A stretch of 41,038 bases of DNA from Opitutia bacterium (lineage in GTDB: Bacteria; Verrucomicrobiota; Verrucomicrobiia; Opitutales; Opitutaceae). The stretch spans positions 612 through 41,649 of the forward strand of contig PLOH01000118.1 of assembly GCA_003142955.1 (NCBI GenBank), in the 5' to 3' direction. Shown here piece after piece: positions 24,701 to 33,104 of this stretch (its first letter is position 1; each line of letters begins with the position of its first letter). Below the pieces are notes generated by a model. It ran no database searches. It was not told the origin of the DNA and saw only the letters and a list, made by a program, of their open reading frames with translations. A program made the translations under genes and the position numbers.

Positions 24701-26224
24701 AAGGCGACCGTTGGTTACGACGAACGGCAGCGCCCGATCGCGACTGCGTTCTACAGTGCGAATGACAAGCTCGTGCTCTTTAAGGAAGCGGGATTCGCGC
24801 GGCGCACCGAGCGCTACGACGACCGGGGCAACCTCAGCGAGGAGGCTTTTTTCGATGCGGCAGACCGCCCGGTCGTCGTCTCCTTTCGCGGCTACGCGCG
24901 AGCGACCTATCGCTACGACGATCACAGACGGCTCATCGAAGAGACGCGCTACGGCGCCGACGGAAAACTCCACGCCACCGGGCCGGAGTCCGGCGCGCAC
25001 TTCACGTTTCAGTACGACGCGCAGGGACGAAGACGCCGCGGCACGCTCTTTGTGCCGACCCGCGAAGGCGTCATTACCGAAACCGAACACGATGTTATCC
25101 TGCAGTCGTATGACGACGCGGGCCAGACGGTCGAGGAACGCCGCACCGACCAGGCCGGCCGGCCGGCCCTCGGACCGCGCGGTTATTCCATCGCGCGCAT
25201 CGCTCGAACGGAGGAAGGGCGGCGCGAGGAGACGAGTTTTTTCGGCATCGATGAAAAGCCCGTCGTCGATAGCGACGGCGCGCATCGCGTGGTTTGGACG
25301 CGCGACGAGCAAGGAATCATTCACGGCCCCCGTCGCCTCAACCTCGCCGGCGACCCGGTGGCGGTGGCGGCTGGTGCCGCCGGCGACATTGACGAGAAGG
25401 TCCAAAAGGACGATCGTGGAAATACCACGGAAATCGCGTATGTCGATTCGCGGGGTCGGCCGGTGCTCAATCCGACCTATGGTGTTTCGAGGACGACGGC
25501 TCGGTACGACGGGCACGGCAATCCGATCGAAATAACGACCTTTGGCGTCAAGGGCGAGTGGGTCGTGGGGACCGGCGGCGAGGGTGCGCGCGTCACCGCG
25601 ACCTACGACGCGCGGGGAGTGAAAGTCGAGGCTACCACCGACGTGCCGACCAGCGACGGCAAACTCACCGAACAGGAACACGTGCGCATCTGGCGGCGGT
25701 TCGACGCGGTGGGTCGCTGTCTCGAGATTGCGTACTTCGACGCGCCGGGAAGACCGACCGTGGGTGCTGATGGCTGGCATCGCGCTTTGTACGAGTACTC
25801 GGGGACCGGCACGCTGAAGTCGGCCGCTTCCTTCGGAACGGACGATCACCCGGCAGCGGGGAAGCATGGGTACGCGAAGCGCGAGAATGTCTTCGATTCC
25901 ACGGGGACACTCGCCGATTCGCGTTTCTTCGACCCGGCGGGCGCGGCAGTGGTCGTGCGGACAGTCGTCACGCAAGTCGTCCCGGACTCGGTAGCGGGAA
26001 AAGCCGGGCTGAAAGTCGGCGACGTCTTGCTCGCCTACGCGGGCCGCGAAATCCACAGCCTGCCCTACTACCGCAGCCTCACGACGCAGCCGCTCGAGAG
26101 CCCCGAGCGTGAACTGCGCATCCGCCGCGGCACAGACGTGGTCGTCTTGCGCGTTCCCGCGGGGCTGCTGGGTTTCATGGGCTTCGAATACGCGGAGAAC
26201 GCACTGCCGGTTCGGGTGCCATAA
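21776..26224 (+). CDS. DUF4062 / STAND NTPase / repeat / PDZ giant protein
   Basis: A 1,482-residue protein. Residues 1-120 are DUF4062-like (VRVFISSPGDVNEERA, then SDICVCILWSRLGTRLP), a TIR-related fold typical of conflict proteins. Residues about 215-640 are a STAND-type NTPase: Walker A GMSGCGKSS (Lys257), Walker B LLIDQLEEIF (Asp365), and a winged-helix-like tail with MVAHEALLRHWPR as in nSTAND1. One membrane helix follows at about 687-708 after a basic run. Residues about 900-1,380 contain degenerate repeats with YD-xx-GN, E-xx-(Y/F)FD and G(Y/F)A elements, likely outside the cell. Residues about 1,392-1,465 form a PDZ-like domain (VAGKAGLKVGDVLLAY). ATG 21776 begins just before the DUF4062 strand. 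It heads a three-gene run with the two envelope proteins. Confidence 0.88.
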   Translation: MTLVRVFISSPGDVNEERAQTMRVIKRLQEEFAGRLTLEPVYWEHEPLLMTGTFQEQIPPPSDSDICVCILWSRLGTRLPSEKFHRADGSAYASGTEFEFENAVEAHRRLGRPDMLVYLKTAEAVVSLRDEKALLERMRQKKMLDDFLRRWFTDEHEGTLIAARHDFNTLAEFEERFEAHLRKMLEKKAPAAATTTAAPPAWQKGAPFRGLEVFEAEHAPIFCGRTRAVGDVLNALRRQAADGRAFVLITGMSGCGKSSLLRAGVLPLLIEPGVIEGVAFWREAALKPGESGRDLCDGLAGAISAALPELSVSGTGRAELAKILRESPLACGPLVKVALTLAALDLQRTKQLTTVPQARLSLLIDQLEEIFTNDRISPEERAVFAAAVNGLARSGQVWITATLRSDFYPRLVEVAALHELREGSGTYDLAAPTAAEISQIIRKPAWMAGVTFDEEAETGLSLADALCEAALRSPEALPLLEFALTELYNRCAPQGRRLTFEAYRELGGVEGALARRAEEVFLALPAEVRAAVPPVLGALVGIGLDEGATSVVRKRARIDVIAASPASRALVDAFVKARLLVVDRGADGSSVVMVAHEALLRHWPRIQEWVKENLAMLRTRARIATAETVWTAEKKAAEFLLPEGTTLNEAVTLLAQRRRELSDGDVEFIEASLQARRRRAAARRHRWIAAAAALLLLLGSVWWWWAAYRKTSVAYFEHMINRWGVLAGVDAISRSEMRVRNGGVKIVRRGFLGPVIRVETVDGRDRPNVPINGGVAAYLSDKPLDALEVRECAFTFDYKDGRVQSQKAFDAQGAQLWEFFYVATDAGFYRHDSAFAKREGVASGAAYIQFTRSPEGFDREVRFTDGRTPQPNPDGCFGFQIESDPQGFVTKVTAIDTEGKPMLLRRLGFAETQVIYDGKHRITEIRYFDAEGRPAMGTAGYVGRRNTWNDAGNLTSQAFIDDRERLVFVAAFGYAKATVGYDERQRPIATAFYSANDKLVLFKEAGFARRTERYDDRGNLSEEAFFDAADRPVVVSFRGYARATYRYDDHRRLIEETRYGADGKLHATGPESGAHFTFQYDAQGRRRRGTLFVPTREGVITETEHDVILQSYDDAGQTVEERRTDQAGRPALGPRGYSIARIARTEEGRREETSFFGIDEKPVVDSDGAHRVVWTRDEQGIIHGPRRLNLAGDPVAVAAGAAGDIDEKVQKDDRGNTTEIAYVDSRGRPVLNPTYGVSRTTARYDGHGNPIEITTFGVKGEWVVGTGGEGARVTATYDARGVKVEATTDVPTSDGKLTEQEHVRIWRRFDAVGRCLEIAYFDAPGRPTVGADGWHRALYEYSGTGTLKSAASFGTDDHPAAGKHGYAKRENVFDSTGTLADSRFFDPAGAAVVVRTVVTQVVPDSVAGKAGLKVGDVLLAYAGREIHSLPYYRSLTTQPLESPERELRIRRGTDVVVLRVPAGLLGFMGFEYAENALPVRVP

Positions 26225-26400
26225 CCTCTCGGAAACTTGAGGGTGCTGCTTTCGCTTGATCACATGGATCTTCGTTCGCCACCTCAGTGTCCCCGTCCAC
26301 GCACGACCTTCCTCTCTATAGCGATCAGAAACCAGTTTCGGATCTGGAGAATCGAGTTGCCTATCAGTTCCTCTTCCCCTTCATTTTGAATTACAAGCGT

Positions 26401-28008
26401 ATGAAACCGTCTCTTCGGAATGGTGCGGTCATCTTTGTCGTGGCCGGAGTCTGTATGTTGGCGGCTTGGGTTTTCTCGGGAGCATCGCCGGGCAAGCTCG
26501 CTTGGGAGCCCCCCATTGTACGCAAAGCGCTCATGAGTTTCGCCTACAAGGTCTATGCCAACCCTGAGGTCGCCGAGGGCCGTTACTTTCTCAGCAAGGC
26601 CGTACTGAAAAACACGGGCGCAGGTCCGATTCGCGATCTAGCGGTCAGCTATCAGGTGCCGGACTACATCCCGTGGACTACGCCCGAGGTGACGGACGCC
26701 CTGCCGGCCGGCAGCACGCTGGTGAAGGTCTTCTATCCGAAGTTTCCGGACAAGGTTTCGCGACTCGCCAATCAGACCACGGCCACACTCGAGATCAAAC
26801 TGCAGTGGCGCGAGCGGGAGGGTGGCCCGCTCAAGGAGGAAGTTCTGCGCGACAACTTCACCCTATTCGGTGTGAACGAGGTGCAGTTCGGCGATACGCC
26901 CGCCGAGGATAGGGCGACGTGGTACGACGTCTACTCGCTCGCGCCATTCGTCGTGTGCATGGTCACGCCCAACGATCCGGTAGTGAAGGAATACGCCGCG
27001 GCGATCACCGAGCGCATGGGCGGCAGCATGGCCGGGGCCTCGCAAAAAGTGGAGGATGTGATCGAACTGATGAAGGCCACCTACGACTACATGGTCGTCA
27101 CGGGCATGCGCTACGCCGGTGCGAAAGGCCTGCCGGAGACGATTGGCGGGGAAAACCAGGAGGTGCAGACCGTCCGCCTGCCGCGCGATGTCATCCTGTC
27201 GAACAACGGCCTCTGCATCGAACTCGCGATCCTTTGGGCGTCGATCATGGACCAATTGGGTTGCGAATCCTACATCATGATGGTTGAGAACCATGCCTTC
27301 ACGGTCGTGATGGTCCAGGGGCAGCCGGTTCCCATCGAGTGCACGGCGATCACGCCCAAGGCCGTGGGTCAGGAAAACCCGGTGCCGTTCAAGGAGGCGT
27401 ATAAGATGGCCGTGAAGGAATTTCAGCAAGCGGAATTGAAGATTCCCTTAAGCGTGCGACAGCTGCAGCTCGCCGGCTACGCGTCGCCCGAGCTGCCGGA
27501 CATCGACATCGACAAGATCAAGAAGATCATTGCGGACCGCGGCAACGCCGTTCCGCATCGGGATCCGGTTCCGCCGCACCCTGTCGCGGCGCAGTACGTC
27601 CACCCCCGGGGCTTAATCTCGTTCGACTACCCTCAGAACTGGCAGATGGGGCAGCCGGTCCCGCAGATCGGGAACACGTTTTACGCCGGCGACATGAACT
27701 CGAAGGCCAACGTACAGCTTTATGAAGTTCCCAACGTCAACGACCCGAGAACCGCGATGAACATGATCGTGCAGGCCATCGGTCGGCGCGGCGCGCAGGT
27801 GTCGGTGACCGACACCCAGGCGCAGGGGAATGTCTATTTCTTTCAGGGGAACACAGCGGGACCCGGCGGTTATTTTCAATGGTTCGGCGTCTTTCGGGCC
27901 GTGCCCGGCGGCGTGATCGGCATCACGCTCGGATGTCCGCAGGCTAACTTCGAAGGCAATCGCGCATTGTTCAACCAGATCATCGGCACTGTGCACTTCA
28001 AACAATGA
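26401..28008 (+). CDS. transglutaminase-like membrane-anchored protein
   Basis: A 535-residue protein starting with an uncleaved helix or signal peptide (about 9-28). Residues about 60-190 look beta-rich. Residues about 215-330 resemble a transglutaminase/papain-like core: NNGLCIELAILWASIMDQLG with candidate nucleophile Cys272, ENHAFTVV with His298, and PIECTAI with Glu313 where the family has its acidic third residue. Residues about 400-535 resemble a PsbP/DUF1795-like domain (ISFDYPQNWQ). A protease or amidase-like role in the envelope is plausible but unproven. GTG at 26287 would add 38 residues; ATG 26401 places the hydrophobic helix at the N-terminus. The stop overlaps the next start by four bases. 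Confidence 0.72.
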   Translation: MKPSLRNGAVIFVVAGVCMLAAWVFSGASPGKLAWEPPIVRKALMSFAYKVYANPEVAEGRYFLSKAVLKNTGAGPIRDLAVSYQVPDYIPWTTPEVTDALPAGSTLVKVFYPKFPDKVSRLANQTTATLEIKLQWREREGGPLKEEVLRDNFTLFGVNEVQFGDTPAEDRATWYDVYSLAPFVVCMVTPNDPVVKEYAAAITERMGGSMAGASQKVEDVIELMKATYDYMVVTGMRYAGAKGLPETIGGENQEVQTVRLPRDVILSNNGLCIELAILWASIMDQLGCESYIMMVENHAFTVVMVQGQPVPIECTAITPKAVGQENPVPFKEAYKMAVKEFQQAELKIPLSVRQLQLAGYASPELPDIDIDKIKKIIADRGNAVPHRDPVPPHPVAAQYVHPRGLISFDYPQNWQMGQPVPQIGNTFYAGDMNSKANVQLYEVPNVNDPRTAMNMIVQAIGRRGAQVSVTDTQAQGNVYFFQGNTAGPGGYFQWFGVFRAVPGGVIGITLGCPQANFEGNRALFNQIIGTVHFKQ

Positions 28009-28658
28009 ACTCCGTCCAACGATTTTTTTTCGGGCTGTTTGTGGCGGCCGGTTTCGGCGTCGCCATCGCAAGCGTGCGCGCGGCGGAGACCATGCAGTTC
28101 GACAGGACCTTCGTGCTAGACAAACTCGGCGACGGCCAGGTTACGGACACGGTCCATTACTCGGCCAAACGGTGGTCAATTTGGAAGCAACAATATGGCG
28201 ATCGTCCCGACATGCTCTGGCGCGACATGAAGCAGCAATTGGCAAGCATGGCGCTCGTTGACTTCGACCTGAAGAAAAACGATGTCGAGCGGACCATGAC
28301 GATGAAGATTTCTTTCCGCGGCGGGCCGCGTTTGCGCAGCGACGGGGCGAGTGAGATCGGCGTGCCCAAGGACATGAAAAAAATCTCCGACAGCGGTCGG
28401 GAGTGGATCTTCAGTGCCGTCGCGCAGGATAATTCGTTTGAGCCGACGATGATGAATGAGACGATTCGTGTGACTCTGCCGGCCGAAGCCAGGAACGCCC
28501 GCCTCGAACAGCCGGGCACGGCCTTTCAAGCGCTCGTCTACGAAATACCGGAGCCCGGTCGTGGCAAAGGGATGCTGTATCTCGGCCTCAGCGCGCTGAT
28601 CATCGGCCTGGCGCTGGGCGCCGCAGGGTTTCTGACGGGCAAGCATTCCGCGACCTGA
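28005..28658 (+). CDS. envelope protein with signal peptide and C-terminal membrane anchor
   Basis: A 217-residue protein of unknown function. It has a signal peptide ending near VRAAE (about residue 27), a beta-rich ectodomain, and a C-terminal Gly/Ala/Leu-rich helix (about 190-208) followed by a short basic tail. It should be held in the membrane with most of the chain outside. The ATGA overlap with the upstream gene means translational coupling, so the two proteins probably work as a pair. No family is recognised. Confidence 0.75.
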   Translation: MNSVQRFFFGLFVAAGFGVAIASVRAAETMQFDRTFVLDKLGDGQVTDTVHYSAKRWSIWKQQYGDRPDMLWRDMKQQLASMALVDFDLKKNDVERTMTMKISFRGGPRLRSDGASEIGVPKDMKKISDSGREWIFSAVAQDNSFEPTMMNETIRVTLPAEARNARLEQPGTAFQALVYEIPEPGRGKGMLYLGLSALIIGLALGAAGFLTGKHSAT

Positions 28659-28835
28659 AGTGCCCCGGCGGAACGCTGAATCCAGTTCTTGGTGGTCGAT
28701 GTGCTGGCCAAGGCACCGGCTCCTGCAGTCCTGCTCGGGCGCGATCCCTTGAATCAACGCCCCGGGAGATCCAAAGAGGTAAACAGACTAGCACTCCTTC
28801 GCTTTGCCGTCGAATGACCGGCCCCGCCGATCCCA

Positions 28836-30221
28836 TCACTGCTGCGGCGTCATCTGTTCGTAATTTCCATTCAGGTACGTGTTCGGATCAAGGTTCGGAT
28901 CGTCGGTGTGCACGAAGTTTCCAGAACCATCGGTCCAGTGGTAGTTGTAGTCCGTATACTGGTCGGAGACGACGCCGTTCTGGTCCCGCATGTGTTCGGT
29001 ACCCCGCAGGTATTGATCGAAACCATCCGCCCCTCGGTCGAACCCTTCGTTCGCAGTGGCCCCGTGGGACGAACGGGCCGCGTTTTCCTGCGCGCGATTC
29101 TCGGCGAGAGTGGCGTCGGTACGCTGGAGGAACGCTTCATTGGAGGCATGCGCTTGCGCGCCGAGCTGTCTTCCCAGCTCGATGCTGGCCCAGCTTTGGG
29201 CCAGGTTCTGGCTGGCCTGCCTTAGTTGCGCCTGGTGGATCTGATCGTACCGCTGCTGCCAGGCGGGATTCACCTCAAACGAGGTGGCAATGAACCCCAA
29301 CAGAGGCCGCACGGACTCCAGCCTGCCCGCCTTCGCCCCTATGCTGTGCACCAGTGACAGGTAGCTATGGTACTCCATCGAGTCAGGCGGAGAGGGAATC
29401 GCGTCTGTCAGGGGCATGAAGCCATAGAACTCTTCGTCCACCGGCCGGCCATCGATCTCATAGTGCACGCGCATACAAATGCCCTGCCCCCCCCGCGGCG
29501 CGCCATTAGGATATAGGTGGAAAAATGCTTGGGGGAGGTTGTTCACCGGCCGGTGTCCAAGGATGCGCAGATTCCTCGCGTTAGGGCGATTGCGCGCGAT
29601 CACATATCGCACCATCGCTTCGGGCAGCGAGATATTGGGGTGGTGAATTGCGCCCGACTGATCCGGCCCCCCCCATTGACCTTGATCATGCGCCCGGTCG
29701 CCCCACCAGAACATTTCCGTTGGGTAAAACTCGATCCAACTCCCGCCATCGGGCGCTTCCGCGCGAATCTGGCCCCGCACCGGCATATAGAAAGCGTTGA
29801 TGTTCCAGTCGAGGCGGCTGGTGGCTTTCCAATCCACCGGAATCGCAATACGGTTCGCCGTCATGCCGCCTAACTGCTGATCAACTACGTCGTACGGTTG
29901 AAAACTGATCTTCGCTCCAGACGCCATCTTCGCCGGCGCCTGATTAGCATTAGCCGCCAAGGATTTCGGTGCGCCCGTTTCAGGCGCCGCGTTGGCGGCG
30001 CGCGAATCGGAGCCGACAACCGCAACACAAAGGACATAGGCAGCCAGCCAGCCAGCCAGTTGTTTTTCTAATCGGATCCTGGATTCTGGCCGCCGGGGCG
30101 GCGTTGGTCCGGAGGGGATGGGGTTTAGCAACAGCCCAGCGAGCCGCAGGGATGCGGTCGGCACCTCGGCGGGAGCCTCGACGGCACGAGCAAAAAACGC
30201 GGCCACACGGTTGGCTTTCAT
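28836..30221 (-). CDS. secreted protein of unknown function
   Basis: A 461-residue protein. A hydrophobic stretch (GWLAAYVLCVAVVGS) sits at about residues 56-71 and is followed by an Ala-rich cut region, so the true start may lie further downstream, near the Arg/Lys run at about residue 45. The central 300 residues are Trp/Tyr-rich (WIEFYPTEMFWWGDRAHDQ is one cluster) and look like a compact extracellular domain. The C-terminal quarter is Gln/Ala/Asn-rich helical sequence ending in an aromatic tail (DYNYHWTDGSG, then DDPNLDPN). I do not recognise the family. It faces the STAND run tail to tail. Confidence 0.65.
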   Translation of the reverse strand: MKANRVAAFFARAVEAPAEVPTASLRLAGLLLNPIPSGPTPPRRPESRIRLEKQLAGWLAAYVLCVAVVGSDSRAANAAPETGAPKSLAANANQAPAKMASGAKISFQPYDVVDQQLGGMTANRIAIPVDWKATSRLDWNINAFYMPVRGQIRAEAPDGGSWIEFYPTEMFWWGDRAHDQGQWGGPDQSGAIHHPNISLPEAMVRYVIARNRPNARNLRILGHRPVNNLPQAFFHLYPNGAPRGGQGICMRVHYEIDGRPVDEEFYGFMPLTDAIPSPPDSMEYHSYLSLVHSIGAKAGRLESVRPLLGFIATSFEVNPAWQQRYDQIHQAQLRQASQNLAQSWASIELGRQLGAQAHASNEAFLQRTDATLAENRAQENAARSSHGATANEGFDRGADGFDQYLRGTEHMRDQNGVVSDQYTDYNYHWTDGSGNFVHTDDPNLDPNTYLNGNYEQMTPQQ

Positions 30222-30498
30222 GATCGGATCAAAGGACAAACAGGGGTTTCGGCGAAGCCGCTCCTTTGCGGCCTGGTGAGCGAGGCTTCCATGTGGCAAA
30301 GCGCAAACCACGAGAAATTCTTACACCGGCCTCCCTGTTTAGGGGCGGTCGCCAAGCGCGAAATGGCGCCGTCCGAGCAGTCCGAATCAGATTCTGTAAA
30401 TCATTTCCATCTCCGCACTGGAGGAAATGCCAATGCCCGCGTCATTTACGAGCCATGCCATACGAAAACCCATGCGAATACTCCTATCCAACTCGGAG

Positions 30499-31989
30499 TC
30501 AGCGGGTTTTGATCAGACACGCGAGGGATCGCCACTCGATCAATTCAGCCAGAAGCGCCCGCTCAATCCGTCCAGCAACTCGCAGGACGCTTGGCCAGGT
30601 TCGCGACGCCTCAAGCTGCGAATCCCATTTGCCAAGCTGCTGGTGCAAATCCCGGTAGCGTTGTCTCCGTCGATCGCAGTCATTCACCGCCAGCAATGCT
30701 CCGCCGACCGTCGCGATTTGGAAGGCAATTGAGGCGCCCAGTGCCAGCCATTGTCTCCACGGTTCCAGACCAAAGTTCCCGTTCACGAATGCGCCCACGA
30801 ACAGCCAAACGTTCAACGCTGACGCCAATCCGATACAGGCCCAGATAACAGCTCGATACCGGCGGGCTTCTGCGGCCGATTGCGCGGCATGGTTGAAGAA
30901 ATAATCGATCTGGCTCGCCAAGCGTTCTTGGCGATATCGCTGTTTAAACTCCTCGAGAGATACCTTGCTGCGTCCCCGGTCGAGCATTCTCAGGAGATTC
31001 AACGACATCAGCACCCCGGACAGTTCGGGGACCACCTCCGGTCCAATCGCCTCGTAGGGAGCAGGCGTGCTCCAGAAAGCCAATACCGAACGGCACACTT
31101 CAGCCGCAATTCGCGTCCGCACCCACAGGACTCGCCTCTTGTTCAACCGCAAAACGGCAGCCATGATGCCGAACGCCGCCCCGATCGTCAGCCATGTTCC
31201 AACTCCGTGCGCCCACGATCCAGCCCCGCTTAACAGAGCTGCAGCCGCTGTGAAAATGATCGGAATTGCCGCCAGCCGCCGAAACTGCGGCGCGAACCGG
31301 GTCGCACTCTCGTCCACTTTGCGGAACCATGCCCGGGCAAGAGCTTCGGGCCTATCCGCCTCCACGGGTGCATTCGGATTCGGATCCGGCAGGTGGTTCA
31401 GGAATTCGAGCTCCGGATCGTCCAGGAGTTCCTTTTCCGTCTTCTCATTGATAATGTCTACGTCTCCGGTCGTGCTGTGCAACCAAACCACCTGCCTGCC
31501 GAGCCCTTTCGCGAAGGAGACAACATCTTCAGTGCCGCCCAAGCCCTGCGATGGCTCTCCATCCCAAAGCGCGAGTAACAGCCGGCTTTGCTGGACGGTT
31601 TCGATACCGCATTCGTAATAGCACTCATCGCGCGACTGATTGCCGCCCGTCACATCAACCGAGGCGGCCTTCCGCAGGACTTGCTCCGCGCGCGACCAAC
31701 TGATCTCGTCGAAATCCTTTCGAAACTCTTCCACCGGCAGTGGTAAGAGGACGCAGAGCGGCAATGCCAATTGAACACAACTTTCGGCAAACAATAGATC
31801 CCCACCCGCCGCGACCGACGAGATCCCATACACAAATCCCGAACCAGACGTTCTTCGCTGCTCCAGAAAATCAACGATCGCTTTCCGGCATTTGGCTTCA
31901 TCGCCGAGGGCGCGGTGGCCCGTAAAGCCGATCGCCACTGTGGCTGGCAACCGGATGGGGGGGCCCATTCTGCTCGCCTCTGGTGTCAT
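30499..31989 (-). CDS. SLOG-like / SLATT-like (DUF4231-type) membrane protein
   Basis: A 496-residue protein. Residues about 12-190 form a Rossmann-like domain with VAIGFTGHR at the start, SSVAAGGDLLFAES, and GGTEDVVSFAKGLGRQVVWL, the pattern of SLOG-type nucleotide-binding domains. Two hydrophobic hairpins follow (about 247-290 with IPIIFTAAAALL, and about 395-455 with VIWACIGLASALNVWLF and ALGASIAFQIATVGGALL), as in SLATT/DUF4231 two-helix membrane modules, separated by a basic helical stretch. In nucleotide-centred conflict systems SLOG senses or processes a nucleotide and SLATT is a predicted pore-forming effector. Here both are in one chain. The gene starts 34 bases after tRNA-Leu, leaving little room for its own promoter. 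Confidence 0.75.
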   Translation of the reverse strand: MTPEASRMGPPIRLPATVAIGFTGHRALGDEAKCRKAIVDFLEQRRTSGSGFVYGISSVAAGGDLLFAESCVQLALPLCVLLPLPVEEFRKDFDEISWSRAEQVLRKAASVDVTGGNQSRDECYYECGIETVQQSRLLLALWDGEPSQGLGGTEDVVSFAKGLGRQVVWLHSTTGDVDIINEKTEKELLDDPELEFLNHLPDPNPNAPVEADRPEALARAWFRKVDESATRFAPQFRRLAAIPIIFTAAAALLSGAGSWAHGVGTWLTIGAAFGIMAAVLRLNKRRVLWVRTRIAAEVCRSVLAFWSTPAPYEAIGPEVVPELSGVLMSLNLLRMLDRGRSKVSLEEFKQRYRQERLASQIDYFFNHAAQSAAEARRYRAVIWACIGLASALNVWLFVGAFVNGNFGLEPWRQWLALGASIAFQIATVGGALLAVNDCDRRRQRYRDLHQQLGKWDSQLEASRTWPSVLRVAGRIERALLAELIEWRSLACLIKTR

Positions 31990-32023
31990 GTTCGCAGTGG
32001 GAGAACAGCCGACATTGGTATAG

Positions 32024-32111
32024 TGGTGCCCGGAGTCGGGGTCGAACCGACACGACTTTTAAGGTCGCGGGATTTTGAGTCCCGTGCGTCTGCCAATTCC
32101 GCCATCCGGGC
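32024..32111 (-). tRNA. tRNA-Leu(CAA)
   Basis: Read on the minus strand: acceptor stem GCCCGGA / TCCGGGC, an encoded CCA end, an anticodon stem CGGGA / TCCCG with loop CTCAAAA giving anticodon CAA, a long variable arm with stem CGAC / GTCG (class II tRNA), and TTCGA in the T-loop. The length is 88 bases with CCA. It lies immediately upstream of the SLOG/SLATT gene on the same strand and diverges from rsmE. Confidence 0.96.
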
Positions 32112-32218
32112 GAGCCAGAAAGGCAAAACGGTAGGAGGGCAACCCCCGAAGTAAACGCTATTTTATCGGCTAATCATCCCTTGCCAGCCGCGTGCTCTCA
32201 TTCGAAACTCCCCGGCCT

Positions 32219-32980
32219 ATGCCTGACTTCCGCGTCTATTGCCAGCCCCCCGAACGCGAACCGTCCGAGATCCGGCCCTCCGCCGACGAGAGTCATCACC
32301 TGGTGGCCGTGAACCGCGCCAAATCCGGCGACACCGTGGTGGCCTTCGACGGCCGCGGCAACGAGTGGATCTGCGAATTGATCGAGGACGCAAAGCACGC
32401 CGCGGTGCTCAAAGTCCGTTTCCGCCAGAAGATCAAGCCGCTGCCTTATGAGATCACCCTCGGTCAGGCGCTGCCCAAGGGCCAGTTCATGGACGCCATC
32501 GTGCGCAAAGCCACCGAGCTCGGGGCCGCCCGAATCGCGCCCCTGGAGAGCGACCGCACGATCGTGCGCCTCGAGGGCGACCGCACCGACCGCAAGATCG
32601 AGAAATGGCAGACCGCCGCGGTGGAGGCCGCCAAACAATGCGGCAATCCATTCGTGCCGGAGATTTTACCCGTCCAATCCGCCAGCGCATTCATGGAAGC
32701 CAGCCGCGGCTACGATCTGAAGCTCATCGCCAGCCTCCAACCGGGGGCGAAGTCGCTGAAGAGCGTCCTGCCGGCATTTGCCGCGGCGAACGGCCGCGCG
32801 CCGTGCAAGGTGCTCTGGCTGGTCGGTCCCGAAGGCGATTTTACTCCCGCGGAGCTGAGCCTGGCGCGCGCGATGGGTTTCGAACCGATCACGCTGGGCC
32901 CGCTCGTCCTGCGCTGTGAGACCGCAGCGGTTTATGCGCTCAGCGTACTGAGTTACGAACTGCAATCCGCCGGCAGCTGA
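32219..32980 (+). CDS. rsmE: 16S rRNA m3U1498 methyltransferase RsmE
   Basis: A 253-residue SPOUT-class RNA methyltransferase that N3-methylates U1498 in 16S rRNA. The N-terminal PUA-like domain has HHLVAVNRAKSGD and VVAFDG. The C-terminal knot has QALPKGQFMDAIVRKATELG, the signature LVGPEGDFTPAEL and the knot end ITLGPLVLRCETAAVYAL. ATG 32219 was chosen over an in-frame ATG at 32192 because the former gives the usual N-terminus. It is divergent from tRNA-Leu and followed by the COG0523 GTPase gene. Confidence 0.96.
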   Translation: MPDFRVYCQPPEREPSEIRPSADESHHLVAVNRAKSGDTVVAFDGRGNEWICELIEDAKHAAVLKVRFRQKIKPLPYEITLGQALPKGQFMDAIVRKATELGAARIAPLESDRTIVRLEGDRTDRKIEKWQTAAVEAAKQCGNPFVPEILPVQSASAFMEASRGYDLKLIASLQPGAKSLKSVLPAFAAANGRAPCKVLWLVGPEGDFTPAELSLARAMGFEPITLGPLVLRCETAAVYALSVLSYELQSAGS

Positions 32981-33104
32981 GGCGCCGCGCCCGCTTGACC
33001 GATTGGCTGCGCTCGCGTTTCAGGCGAGTCCGGCTTTCCCTTCCGCCTACTGTTTTCTGATTTCACTCTCAAGTCTCCGGTATCCGCTGCCCGCTTTCAC
33101 TCTG

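Noticed and set aside
21173..26263. A nearly 1,700-codon open frame on the minus strand opposite the STAND gene
   Set aside because: It mirrors the codon pattern of a real GC-rich gene, is rich in Arg/His/Asp/Glu with no domain, and crosses the DUF3307 gene. The plus-strand frame has clear motifs.
31990..32111. Genomic island attachment site at tRNA-Leu
   Set aside because: The position is suggestive, but I found no integrase and no second copy of the tRNA 3' end in the window, so it is not reported as a feature.
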